A stretch of DNA of 64,000 nt. It comes from Sabellastarte sp. h YS-2021. Taxonomy: Eukaryota > Annelida > Polychaeta > Sabellida > Sabellidae. The notes under the pieces are model-generated. The model did not search any database. It had not been told where the DNA came from and was given only the letters and a program-made list of their open reading frames with translations. Shown here in pieces: positions 1 to 10,123 of this stretch. The position numbers were made by a program, and so were the translations under genes. The stretch's first letter is position 1. Each line of letters begins with the position of its first letter. Where the stretch lies: positions 248,001 through 312,000 of the forward strand of contig CAXHLB010000008.1 in assembly GCA_964017235.1 (NCBI GenBank), in the 5' to 3' direction.

Positions 1-188
1 TATACCTGGGACGCCATTTTGGCAGGATAACTAAGCCAGATATTGGGATGTAATGCTGCAATTTGGGCCAAAGACTGAGGGGGTGGCACCAATAAATATG
101 CAACAGCTTTGGGACTTACAGCTAGCAGTAAATCCGCTGCAGGGAGATTCTGCGACTTGGGATGAAATATACTGGTTGCAGTAATTCA
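1..188. repeat. First half-unit of the 375-bp monomer
   Basis: The 375-bp unit is an old dimer. Landmarks here recur 188 bp later: ataactaagcca at 27-38 and 215-226, atgctgcaatttgg at 53-66 and 241-254, ccaataaa at 89-96 and 277-284, agcttt at 105-110 and 293-298. Over the ungapped 88 bp beginning at 27 and 215 I count 20 mismatches, about 77% identity. An 8-bp G-rich stretch at about 79-88 is replaced by an A/T-rich one in the second half. This half carries most of the class-diagnostic differences (35, 39, 44, 82, 123, 126, 135-144, 152-169, 177). Confidence 0.85.
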
Positions 189-375
189 TATATACAGGGG
201 GTCATGTTTCCACCATAACTAAGCCAAATATTGAGATATTATGCTGCAATTTGGTCCAAACACTGAGTAAAAATTACCAATAAAGATGGAGTAGCTTTGA
301 CACCTTCGAATTGGGTTAATCTATGTCACATTGCTCTGTAACCTGCGATGGGGTAGTCTAGCTGCATAAAACCCA
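189..375. repeat. Second half-unit of the 375-bp monomer
   Basis: This is the partner of the first half, about 187 bp. Similarity continues past the core: the end of each half has a tctg...gatg...tgca...catatac arrangement. Small indels must be allowed there, because the tatac motif is 26 bp before the core in one half and 24 bp before it in the other. The exact junction is therefore uncertain by a few bases. The window is now amplified as the 375-bp dimer: no unit contains a single half, and no half-unit slip was seen in 170 copies. Confidence 0.8.
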
Positions 376-750
376 TATACCTGGGACGCCATTTTGGCAG
401 GATAACTAAGCCAGATATTGGGATGTAATGCTGCAATTTGGGCCAAAGACTGAGGGGGTGGCACCAATAAATATGCAACAGCTTTGGGACTTACAGCTAG
501 CAGTAAATCCGCTGCAGGGAGATTCTGCGACTTGGGATGAAATATACTGGTAGCAGTAATTCATATATACAGGGGGTCATGTTTCCACCATAACTAAGCC
601 AAATATTGAGATATTATGCTGCAATTTGGTCCAAACACTGAGTAAAAATTACCAATAAAGATGGAGTAGCTTTGACACCTTCGAATTGGGTTAATCTATG
701 TCACATTGCTCTGTAACCTGCGATGGGGTAGTCTAGCTGCATAAAACCCA
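376..750. repeat. Class B unit (177A)
   Basis: Class B is identical to class A except for A instead of T at 177 (ggtagcag for ggttgcag). It is the commonest class: units 2, 12, 23, 42, 45, 52, 55, 68, 72, 76, 80, 84, 88, 95, 99, 103, 106, 114, 129, 132, 135, 139, 142, 145, 149, 152, 155, 158, 161, 164 and 169. A sub-form called B' also has A at 275 (aaataacc): units 42, 45, 52, 55, 129, 135, 142, 145, 152, 155, 161 and 164. B often follows D and precedes Ca or Cb. In the right part B' precedes G, or Cb via I-B. Confidence 0.9.
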
Positions 751-1125
751 TATACCTGGGACGCCATTTTGGCAGGATAACTAAGCCAGATATTGGGATG
801 TAATGCTGCAATTTGGGCCAAAGACTGAGGGGGTGGCACCAATAAATATGCAACAGCTTTGGGACTTACAGCAAGGAGTAAATCCGCTGCAGGGAGATTC
901 TACGATTTGAGATGAACTCTACTGGTTGCAGTAATTCATATATACAGGAGGTCATGTTTCCACCATATCTAAGCCAAATATTGAGATATTTTGCTGCAAT
1001 TTGGCCTAAACACTAAGTAAAAATTACCAATAAATATGGAATAGCTTTGGCACCTTCGAATTGGGTTAGTCTATGTCACATTGCTCTGTAACCTGCGATG
1101 GGGTAGTCTAGCTGCATAAAACCCA
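751..1125. repeat. Class Ca unit (diverged C body, A-like end)
   Basis: Compared with A it carries 123A, 126G, 152A, 156T, 160A, 167C, 169C, 199A, 218T, 241T, 255C, 257T, 265A, 285T, 291A, 300G and 319G, while retaining the A-type end (gcgatgggg at 345-353). Units: 3, 6, 13, 17, 24, 30, 36, 46, 56, 62, 69, 85, 96, 107, 115, 119 and 123. Units 13, 24, 30 and 36 keep A at 300 (ttgacacc). All 17 copies are followed directly by a class E unit, so Ca and E behave as one inherited 750-bp module. Confidence 0.9.
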
Positions 1126-1500
1126 TATACCTGGGACGCCATTTTGGCAGGATAACTAAGCCAAATATTGGGATGTAATGCTGCAATTTGGGCCAAAGAC
1201 TGAGGGGGTGGCACCAATAAATATGCAACAGCTTTGGGACTTACAGCTAGCAGTAAATCCGCTGCAGGGAGATTCTGCGACTTGGGATGAAATATACTGG
1301 TTGCAGTAATTCATATATACAGGGGGTCATGTTTCCACCATAACTAAGCCAAATATTGAGATATTATGCTGCAATTTGGTCCAAACACTGAGTAAAAATT
1401 ACCAATAAAGATGGAGTAGCTTTGACACCTTCGAATTGGGTTAATCTATGTCACATTGCTCTGTAACCTGCGATGGGGTAGTCTAGCTGCATAAAACCCA
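1126..1500. repeat. Class E unit (39A)
   Basis: Class E differs from A by A at 39 (ccaaat for ccagat). Units: 4, 7, 14, 18, 25, 31, 37, 47, 57, 63, 70, 86, 97, 108, 116, 120 and 124, each immediately after a Ca unit. Units 14, 25, 31 and 37 also have G at 227 in the second half (ccagatattgag). Unit 116 has a private T at 43332. The next unit is always F (14 times) or H (3 times). Confidence 0.9.
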
Positions 1501-1875
1501 TATACCTGGGACGCCATTTTGGCAGGATAACTAAGCCAGATATTGGGATGTAATGCTGCAATTTGGGCCAAAGACTGAGGGAGTGGCACCAATAAATATG
1601 CAACAGCTTTGGGACTTACAGCTAGCAGTAAATCCGCTGCAGGGAGATTCTGCGACTTGGGATGAAATATACTGGTAGCAGTAATTCATATATACAGGGG
1701 GTCATGTTTCCACCATAACTAAGCCAAATATTGAGATATTATGCTGCAATTTGGTCCAAACACTGAGTAAAAATTACCAATAAAGATGGAGTAGCTTTGA
1801 CACCTTCGAATTGGGTTAATCTATGTCACATTGCTCTGTAACCTGCGATGGGGTAGTCTAGCTGCATAAAACCCA
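1501..1875. repeat. Class F unit (82A)
   Basis: Class F differs from A by A at 82 (gagggagtgg). Units: 5, 8, 15, 19, 26, 32, 38, 48, 58, 64, 109, 117, 121 and 125. It is heterogeneous downstream. Units 5 and 109 have 177A with 275T. Units 8 and 19 have 177T with 275A. The others have 177A with 275A, and units 15, 26, 32 and 38 also lack one base near 295. F always follows E. It precedes A in every case except this copy (unit 5), which is followed by Ca at 1876, where the first 11-unit block begins. Confidence 0.88.
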
Positions 1876-3375
1876 TATACCTGGGACGCCATTTTGGCAG
1901 GATAACTAAGCCAGATATTGGGATGTAATGCTGCAATTTGGGCCAAAGACTGAGGGGGTGGCACCAATAAATATGCAACAGCTTTGGGACTTACAGCAAG
2001 GAGTAAATCCGCTGCAGGGAGATTCTACGATTTGAGATGAACTCTACTGGTTGCAGTAATTCATATATACAGGAGGTCATGTTTCCACCATATCTAAGCC
2101 AAATATTGAGATATTTTGCTGCAATTTGGCCTAAACACTAAGTAAAAATTACCAATAAATATGGAATAGCTTTGGCACCTTCGAATTGGGTTAGTCTATG
2201 TCACATTGCTCTGTAACCTGCGATGGGGTAGTCTAGCTGCATAAAACCCATATACCTGGGACGCCATTTTGGCAGGATAACTAAGCCAAATATTGGGATG
2301 TAATGCTGCAATTTGGGCCAAAGACTGAGGGGGTGGCACCAATAAATATGCAACAGCTTTGGGACTTACAGCTAGCAGTAAATCCGCTGCAGGGAGATTC
2401 TGCGACTTGGGATGAAATATACTGGTTGCAGTAATTCATATATACAGGGGGTCATGTTTCCACCATAACTAAGCCAAATATTGAGATATTATGCTGCAAT
2501 TTGGTCCAAACACTGAGTAAAAATTACCAATAAAGATGGAGTAGCTTTGACACCTTCGAATTGGGTTAATCTATGTCACATTGCTCTGTAACCTGCGATG
2601 GGGTAGTCTAGCTGCATAAAACCCATATACCTGGGACGCCATTTTGGCAGGATAACTAAGCCAGATATTGGGATGTAATGCTGCAATTTGGGCCAAAGAC
2701 TGAGGGAGTGGCACCAATAAATATGCAACAGCTTTGGGACTTACAGCTAGCAGTAAATCCGCTGCAGGGAGATTCTGCGACTTGGGATGAAATATACTGG
2801 TTGCAGTAATTCATATATACAGGGGGTCATGTTTCCACCATAACTAAGCCAAATATTGAGATATTATGCTGCAATTTGGTCCAAACACTGAGTAAAAATA
2901 ACCAATAAAGATGGAGTAGCTTTGACACCTTCGAATTGGGTTAATCTATGTCACATTGCTCTGTAACCTGCGATGGGGTAGTCTAGCTGCATAAAACCCA
3001 TATACCTGGGACGCCATTTTGGCAGGATAACTAAGCCAGATATTGGGATGTAATGCTGCAATTTGGGCCAAAGACTGAGGGGGTGGCACCAATAAATATG
3101 CAACAGCTTTGGGACTTACAGCTAGCAGTAAATCCGCTGCAGGGAGATTCTGCGACTTGGGATGAAATATACTGGTTGCAGTAATTCATATATACAGGGG
3201 GTCATGTTTCCACCATAACTAAGCCAAATATTGAGATATTATGCTGCAATTTGGTCCAAACACTGAGTAAAAATTACCAATAAAGATGGAGTAGCTTTGA
3301 CACCTTCGAATTGGGTTAATCTATGTCACATTGCTCTGTAACCTGCGATGGGGTAGTCTAGCTGCATAAAACCCA

Positions 3376-3750
3376 TATACCTGGGACGCCATTTTGGCAG
3401 GATAACTAAGCCAGATATTGGGATGTAATGCTGCAATTTGGGCCAAAGACTGAGGGGGTGGCACCAATAAATATGCAACAGCTTTGGGACTTACAGCAAG
3501 GAGTAAATCCGCTGCAGGGAGATTCTACGATTTGAGATGAACTCTACTGGTTGCAGTAATTCATATATACAGGAGGTCATGTTTCCACCATATCTAAGCC
3601 AAATATTGAGATATTTTGCTGCAATTTGGCCTAAACACTAAGTAAAAATTACCAATAAATATGGAATAGCTTTGGCACCTTCGAATTGGGTTAGTCTATG
3701 TCACATTGCTCTGTAACCTGCAATAGGGTGGTCTAGCTGCATAAAACCCA
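3376..3750. repeat. Class Cb unit (C body, diverged end)
   Basis: It has the C-class body seen in Ca, but the end changes to gcaatagggtgg: 347A, 350A and 355G. This removes the CpG at 346. Units: 10, 21, 28, 34, 40, 43, 50, 53, 60, 66, 74, 78, 82, 90, 93, 101, 104, 112, 127, 133, 140, 150, 159 and 170. All 24 copies are followed by a D unit, and every D unit is preceded by Cb. The changes at the end of Cb and the start of D therefore form one diverged tract across the unit boundary. Confidence 0.92.
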
Positions 3751-4125
3751 TATACCTGGGGGGCCATTTTGGCAGCATAACTAAGCCAAATATTTGGCTG
3801 TAATGCTGCAATTTGGGCCAAAGACTGACGGGGTGGCACCAATAAATATGCAACAGCTTTGGGACTTACAGCAAGGAGTAAATCTACTGTAGGAAGATTC
3901 TACGATTTGAGATGAACTCTACTGGTTGCAGTAATTCATATATACAGGAGGTCATGTTTCCACCATATCTAAGCCAAATATTGAGATATTATGCTGCAAT
4001 TTGGTCCAAACACTGAGTAAAAATTACCAATAAAGATGGAGTAGCTTTGACACCTTCGAATTGGGTTAATCTATGTCACATTGCTCTGTAACCTGCGATG
4101 GGGTAGTCTAGCTGCATAAAACCCA
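3751..4125. repeat. Class D unit (most diverged start)
   Basis: Compared with A: 11G, 12G, 26C, 39A, 45T, 48C, 79C, then 123A, 126G, 135T, 136A, 140T, 144A, the C-type 152-218 changes, and A-type sequence again from 241 onward. CTGCAG (137-142) and GCTAGC (121-126) are both lost. Units: 11, 22, 29, 35, 41, 44, 51, 54, 61, 67, 75, 79, 83, 91, 94, 102, 105, 113, 128, 134, 141, 151, 160 and the partial 171. Units 29, 35, 41, 44, 51 and 54 also have A at 254 (tttagtcc). Private changes occur at 15060 (unit 41), 33992 (unit 91), 47648 and 47802 (unit 128). Confidence 0.92.
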
Positions 4126-5250
4126 TATACCTGGGACGCCATTTTGGCAGGATAACTAAGCCAGATATTGGGATGTAATGCTGCAATTTGGGCCAAAGAC
4201 TGAGGGGGTGGCACCAATAAATATGCAACAGCTTTGGGACTTACAGCTAGCAGTAAATCCGCTGCAGGGAGATTCTGCGACTTGGGATGAAATATACTGG
4301 TAGCAGTAATTCATATATACAGGGGGTCATGTTTCCACCATAACTAAGCCAAATATTGAGATATTATGCTGCAATTTGGTCCAAACACTGAGTAAAAATT
4401 ACCAATAAAGATGGAGTAGCTTTGACACCTTCGAATTGGGTTAATCTATGTCACATTGCTCTGTAACCTGCGATGGGGTAGTCTAGCTGCATAAAACCCA
4501 TATACCTGGGACGCCATTTTGGCAGGATAACTAAGCCAGATATTGGGATGTAATGCTGCAATTTGGGCCAAAGACTGAGGGGGTGGCACCAATAAATATG
4601 CAACAGCTTTGGGACTTACAGCAAGGAGTAAATCCGCTGCAGGGAGATTCTACGATTTGAGATGAACTCTACTGGTTGCAGTAATTCATATATACAGGAG
4701 GTCATGTTTCCACCATATCTAAGCCAAATATTGAGATATTTTGCTGCAATTTGGCCTAAACACTAAGTAAAAATTACCAATAAATATGGAATAGCTTTGA
4801 CACCTTCGAATTGGGTTAGTCTATGTCACATTGCTCTGTAACCTGCGATGGGGTAGTCTAGCTGCATAAAACCCATATACCTGGGACGCCATTTTGGCAG
4901 GATAACTAAGCCAAATATTGGGATGTAATGCTGCAATTTGGGCCAAAGACTGAGGGGGTGGCACCAATAAATATGCAACAGCTTTGGGACTTACAGCTAG
5001 CAGTAAATCCGCTGCAGGGAGATTCTGCGACTTGGGATGAAATATACTGGTTGCAGTAATTCATATATACAGGGGGTCATGTTTCCACCATAACTAAGCC
5101 AGATATTGAGATATTATGCTGCAATTTGGTCCAAACACTGAGTAAAAATTACCAATAAAGATGGAGTAGCTTTGACACCTTCGAATTGGGTTAATCTATG
5201 TCACATTGCTCTGTAACCTGCGATGGGGTAGTCTAGCTGCATAAAACCCA

Positions 5251-5624
5251 TATACCTGGGACGCCATTTTGGCAGGATAACTAAGCCAGATATTGGGATG
5301 TAATGCTGCAATTTGGGCCAAAGACTGAGGGAGTGGCACCAATAAATATGCAACAGCTTTGGGACTTACAGCTAGCAGTAAATCCGCTGCAGGGAGATTC
5401 TGCGACTTGGGATGAAATATACTGGTAGCAGTAATTCATATATACAGGGGGTCATGTTTCCACCATAACTAAGCCAAATATTGAGATATTATGCTGCAAT
5501 TTGGTCCAAACACTGAGTAAAAATAACCAATAAAGATGGAGTAGTTTGACACCTTCGAATTGGGTTAATCTATGTCACATTGCTCTGTAACCTGCGATGG
5601 GGTAGTCTAGCTGCATAAAACCCA
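5251..5624. repeat. Class F unit with 1-bp deletion, 374 bp
   Basis: The sequence gtagctttgac is shortened to gtagtttgac just after 5544 (C295 of the reference). This puts the following units one base out of the 375-bp register. The same deletion recurs only in the F units at 9375-9748, 11624-11997 and 13873-14246, which share flanking classes (E with 227G before, A after), so it marks descent from one founder copy. Confidence 0.95.
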
Positions 5625-5999
5625 TATACCTGGGACGCCATTTTGGCAGGATAACTAAGCCAGATATTGGGATGTAATGCTGCAATTTGGGCCAAAGACT
5701 GAGGGGGTGGCACCAATAAATATGCAACAGCTTTGGGACTTACAGCTAGCAGTAAATCCGCTGCAGGGAGATTCTGCGACTTGGGATGAAATATACTGGT
5801 TGCAGTAATTCATATATACAGGGGGTCATGTTTCCACCATAACTAAGCCAAATATTGAGATATTATGCTGCAATTTGGTCCAAACACTGAGTAAAAATTA
5901 CCAATAAATATGGAGTAGCTTTGACACCTTCGAATTGGGTTAATCTATGTCACATTGCTCTGTAACCTGCGATGGGGTAGTCTAGCTGCATAAAACCCA

Positions 6000-8900
6000 T
6001 ATACCTGGGACGCCATTTTGGCAGGATAACTAAGCCAGATATTGGGATGTAATGCTGCAATTTGGGCCAAAGACTGAGGGGGTGGCACCAATAAATATGC
6101 AACAGCTTTGGGACTTACAGCAAGGAGTAAATCCGCTGCAGGGAGATTCTACGATTTGAGATGAACTCTACTGGTTGCAGTAATTCATATATACAGGAGG
6201 TCATGTTTCCACCATATCTAAGCCAAATATTGAGATATTTTGCTGCAATTTGGCCTAAACACTAAGTAAAAATTACCAATAAATATGGAATAGCTTTGGC
6301 ACCTTCGAATTGGGTTAGTCTATGTCACATTGCTCTGTAACCTGCGATGGGGTAGTCTAGCTGCATAAAACCCATATACCTGGGACGCCATTTTGGCAGG
6401 ATAACTAAGCCAAATATTGGGATGTAATGCTGCAATTTGGGCCAAAGACTGAGGGGGTGGCACCAATAAATATGCAACAGCTTTGGGACTTACAGCTAGC
6501 AGTAAATCCGCTGCAGGGAGATTCTGCGACTTGGGATGAAATATACTGGTTGCAGTAATTCATATATACAGGGGGTCATGTTTCCACCATAACTAAGCCA
6601 AATATTGAGATATTATGCTGCAATTTGGTCCAAACACTGAGTAAAAATTACCAATAAAGATGGAGTAGCTTTGACACCTTCGAATTGGGTTAATCTATGT
6701 CACATTGCTCTGTAACCTGCGATGGGGTAGTCTAGCTGCATAAAACCCATATACCTGGGACGCCATTTTGGCAGGATAACTAAGCCAGATATTGGGATGT
6801 AATGCTGCAATTTGGGCCAAAGACTGAGGGAGTGGCACCAATAAATATGCAACAGCTTTGGGACTTACAGCTAGCAGTAAATCCGCTGCAGGGAGATTCT
6901 GCGACTTGGGATGAAATATACTGGTTGCAGTAATTCATATATACAGGGGGTCATGTTTCCACCATAACTAAGCCAAATATTGAGATATTATGCTGCAATT
7001 TGGTCCAAACACTGAGTAAAAATAACCAATAAAGATGGAGTAGCTTTGACACCTTCGAATTGGGTTAATCTATGTCACATTGCTCTGTAACCTGCGATGG
7101 GGTAGTCTAGCTGCATAAAACCCATATACCTGGGACGCCATTTTGGCAGGATAACTAAGCCAGATATTGGGATGTAATGCTGCAATTTGGGCCAAAGACT
7201 GAGGGGGTGGCACCAATAAATATGCAACAGCTTTGGGACTTACAGCTAGCAGTAAATCCGCTGCAGGGAGATTCTGCGACTTGGGATGAAATATACTGGT
7301 TGCAGTAATTCATATATACAGGGGGTCATGTTTCCACCATAACTAAGCCAAATATTGAGATATTATGCTGCAATTTGGTCCAAACACTGAGTAAAAATTA
7401 CCAATAAAGATGGAGTAGCTTTGACACCTTCGAATTGGGTTAATCTATGTCACATTGCTCTGTAACCTGCGATGGGGTAGTCTAGCTGCATAAAACCCAT
7501 ATACCTGGGACGCCATTTTGGCAGGATAACTAAGCCAGATATTGGGATGTAATGCTGCAATTTGGGCCAAAGACTGAGGGGGTGGCACCAATAAATATGC
7601 AACAGCTTTGGGACTTACAGCAAGGAGTAAATCCGCTGCAGGGAGATTCTACGATTTGAGATGAACTCTACTGGTTGCAGTAATTCATATATACAGGAGG
7701 TCATGTTTCCACCATATCTAAGCCAAATATTGAGATATTTTGCTGCAATTTGGCCTAAACACTAAGTAAAAATTACCAATAAATATGGAATAGCTTTGGC
7801 ACCTTCGAATTGGGTTAGTCTATGTCACATTGCTCTGTAACCTGCAATAGGGTGGTCTAGCTGCATAAAACCCATATACCTGGGGGGCCATTTTGGCAGC
7901 ATAACTAAGCCAAATATTTGGCTGTAATGCTGCAATTTGGGCCAAAGACTGACGGGGTGGCACCAATAAATATGCAACAGCTTTGGGACTTACAGCAAGG
8001 AGTAAATCTACTGTAGGAAGATTCTACGATTTGAGATGAACTCTACTGGTTGCAGTAATTCATATATACAGGAGGTCATGTTTCCACCATATCTAAGCCA
8101 AATATTGAGATATTATGCTGCAATTTGGTCCAAACACTGAGTAAAAATTACCAATAAAGATGGAGTAGCTTTGACACCTTCGAATTGGGTTAATCTATGT
8201 CACATTGCTCTGTAACCTGCGATGGGGTAGTCTAGCTGCATAAAACCCATATACCTGGGACGCCATTTTGGCAGGATAACTAAGCCAGATATTGGGATGT
8301 AATGCTGCAATTTGGGCCAAAGACTGAGGGGGTGGCACCAATAAATATGCAACAGCTTTGGGACTTACAGCTAGCAGTAAATCCGCTGCAGGGAGATTCT
8401 GCGACTTGGGATGAAATATACTGGTAGCAGTAATTCATATATACAGGGGGTCATGTTTCCACCATAACTAAGCCAAATATTGAGATATTATGCTGCAATT
8501 TGGTCCAAACACTGAGTAAAAATTACCAATAAAGATGGAGTAGCTTTGACACCTTCGAATTGGGTTAATCTATGTCACATTGCTCTGTAACCTGCGATGG
8601 GGTAGTCTAGCTGCATAAAACCCATATACCTGGGACGCCATTTTGGCAGGATAACTAAGCCAGATATTGGGATGTAATGCTGCAATTTGGGCCAAAGACT
8701 GAGGGGGTGGCACCAATAAATATGCAACAGCTTTGGGACTTACAGCAAGGAGTAAATCCGCTGCAGGGAGATTCTACGATTTGAGATGAACTCTACTGGT
8801 TGCAGTAATTCATATATACAGGAGGTCATGTTTCCACCATATCTAAGCCAAATATTGAGATATTTTGCTGCAATTTGGCCTAAACACTAAGTAAAAATTA

Positions 8901-10123
8901 CCAATAAATATGGAATAGCTTTGACACCTTCGAATTGGGTTAGTCTATGTCACATTGCTCTGTAACCTGCGATGGGGTAGTCTAGCTGCATAAAACCCAT
9001 ATACCTGGGACGCCATTTTGGCAGGATAACTAAGCCAAATATTGGGATGTAATGCTGCAATTTGGGCCAAAGACTGAGGGGGTGGCACCAATAAATATGC
9101 AACAGCTTTGGGACTTACAGCTAGCAGTAAATCCGCTGCAGGGAGATTCTGCGACTTGGGATGAAATATACTGGTTGCAGTAATTCATATATACAGGGGG
9201 TCATGTTTCCACCATAACTAAGCCAGATATTGAGATATTATGCTGCAATTTGGTCCAAACACTGAGTAAAAATTACCAATAAAGATGGAGTAGCTTTGAC
9301 ACCTTCGAATTGGGTTAATCTATGTCACATTGCTCTGTAACCTGCGATGGGGTAGTCTAGCTGCATAAAACCCATATACCTGGGACGCCATTTTGGCAGG
9401 ATAACTAAGCCAGATATTGGGATGTAATGCTGCAATTTGGGCCAAAGACTGAGGGAGTGGCACCAATAAATATGCAACAGCTTTGGGACTTACAGCTAGC
9501 AGTAAATCCGCTGCAGGGAGATTCTGCGACTTGGGATGAAATATACTGGTAGCAGTAATTCATATATACAGGGGGTCATGTTTCCACCATAACTAAGCCA
9601 AATATTGAGATATTATGCTGCAATTTGGTCCAAACACTGAGTAAAAATAACCAATAAAGATGGAGTAGTTTGACACCTTCGAATTGGGTTAATCTATGTC
9701 ACATTGCTCTGTAACCTGCGATGGGGTAGTCTAGCTGCATAAAACCCATATACCTGGGACGCCATTTTGGCAGGATAACTAAGCCAGATATTGGGATGTA
9801 ATGCTGCAATTTGGGCCAAAGACTGAGGGGGTGGCACCAATAAATATGCAACAGCTTTGGGACTTACAGCTAGCAGTAAATCCGCTGCAGGGAGATTCTG
9901 CGACTTGGGATGAAATATACTGGTTGCAGTAATTCATATATACAGGGGGTCATGTTTCCACCATAACTAAGCCAAATATTGAGATATTATGCTGCAATTT
10001 GGTCCAAACACTGAGTAAAAATTACCAATAAATATGGAGTAGCTTTGACACCTTCGAATTGGGTTAATCTATGTCACATTGCTCTGTAACCTGCGATGGG
10101 GTAGTCTAGCTGCATAAAACCCA
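6000..10123. repeat. 11-unit higher-order repeat, copy 2 (4124 bp)
   Basis: Units 17-27 repeat units 6-16 in order, with an offset of 4124 bp. The match ends in unit 28, which is Cb-type where copy 1 begins with Ca. The copies therefore diverge at the end of that unit, where D follows instead of E. Near-identity over 4 kb indicates a recent segmental duplication inside the array. Confidence 0.92.
9375..9748. repeat. Class F unit with 1-bp deletion, second copy
   Basis: It carries the same loss of C295 as the unit at 5251-5624, here between 9668 and 9669. It lies exactly 4124 bp from its counterpart and belongs to the second copy of the 11-unit higher-order repeat. Confidence 0.95.

Larger units (their letters stand above)
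1..375. repeat. Class A unit (reference monomer)
   Basis: This unit is the reference for all positions quoted elsewhere; numbering starts at the 'tatacctggg' motif, an arbitrary phase set by the window edge. G+C is 159/375 by hand count, with five CpG sites (12, 135, 153, 307, 346). Landmarks: GCTAGC at 121-126, CTGCAG at 137-142, TTCGAA at 305-310, and AATAAA at 91-96 and 279-284. Class A units are numbers 1, 9, 16, 20, 27, 33, 39, 49, 59, 65, 73, 77, 81, 89, 92, 100, 110, 118, 122 and 126. Units 16 and 27 have T instead of G at 285; units 49, 59 and 65 have A instead of G at 35; unit 110 has A at 353. Confidence 0.95.
1..1875. repeat. Left-edge segment: A, B, Ca, E, F
   Basis: These are units 1-5. 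They do not belong to a complete higher-order repeat inside the window. Unit 5 (F with 177A and 275T) is followed by Ca rather than A, the only F unit to do so, so a rearrangement junction probably lies near 1875. Confidence 0.8.
1876..5999. repeat. 11-unit higher-order repeat, copy 1 (4124 bp)
   Basis: Order, units 6-16: Ca, E, F (177T, 275A), A, Cb, D, B, Ca (300A), E (227G), F (1-bp deletion), A (285T). Every class and sub-variant matches copy 2 at 6000-10123, including the deletion and the 285T, 227G and 300A markers. I saw no difference at the diagnostic sites compared. The length is one base short of 11 x 375 because of the deletion. Confidence 0.92.

Noticed and set aside
150..175. Hammerhead ribozyme, as in some amphibian satellites
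   Set aside because: A gatga motif followed by aa occurs, but the CTGATGA core, the GAAA partner and pairing stems were not found on either strand.
185..197. TATA-like promoter (catatatacagg) in every unit
   Set aside because: An A/T-rich hexamer alone is weak evidence and no companion element is recognisable.
305..321. CENP-B box (ttcg followed by A and CGGG)
   Set aside because: TTCG is present at 305-308, but the required downstream A and CGGG core are absent (aattgggtt follows).
1..375. Long repetitive protein gene, since 375 is divisible by three
   Set aside because: All three plus frames have stops in the first 53 bases of the unit and all three minus frames are closed as well.
1..375. 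5S rDNA-derived satellite of about 190 bp
   Set aside because: The half-unit length is similar, but I saw no 5S gene-like box A or box C promoter sequence in either half.
1876..10123. Two identical 4.1-kb blocks as an assembly artefact
   Set aside because: It cannot be excluded from sequence alone, but smaller and differently phased duplications with private variants occur throughout, so it is treated as real pending read support.
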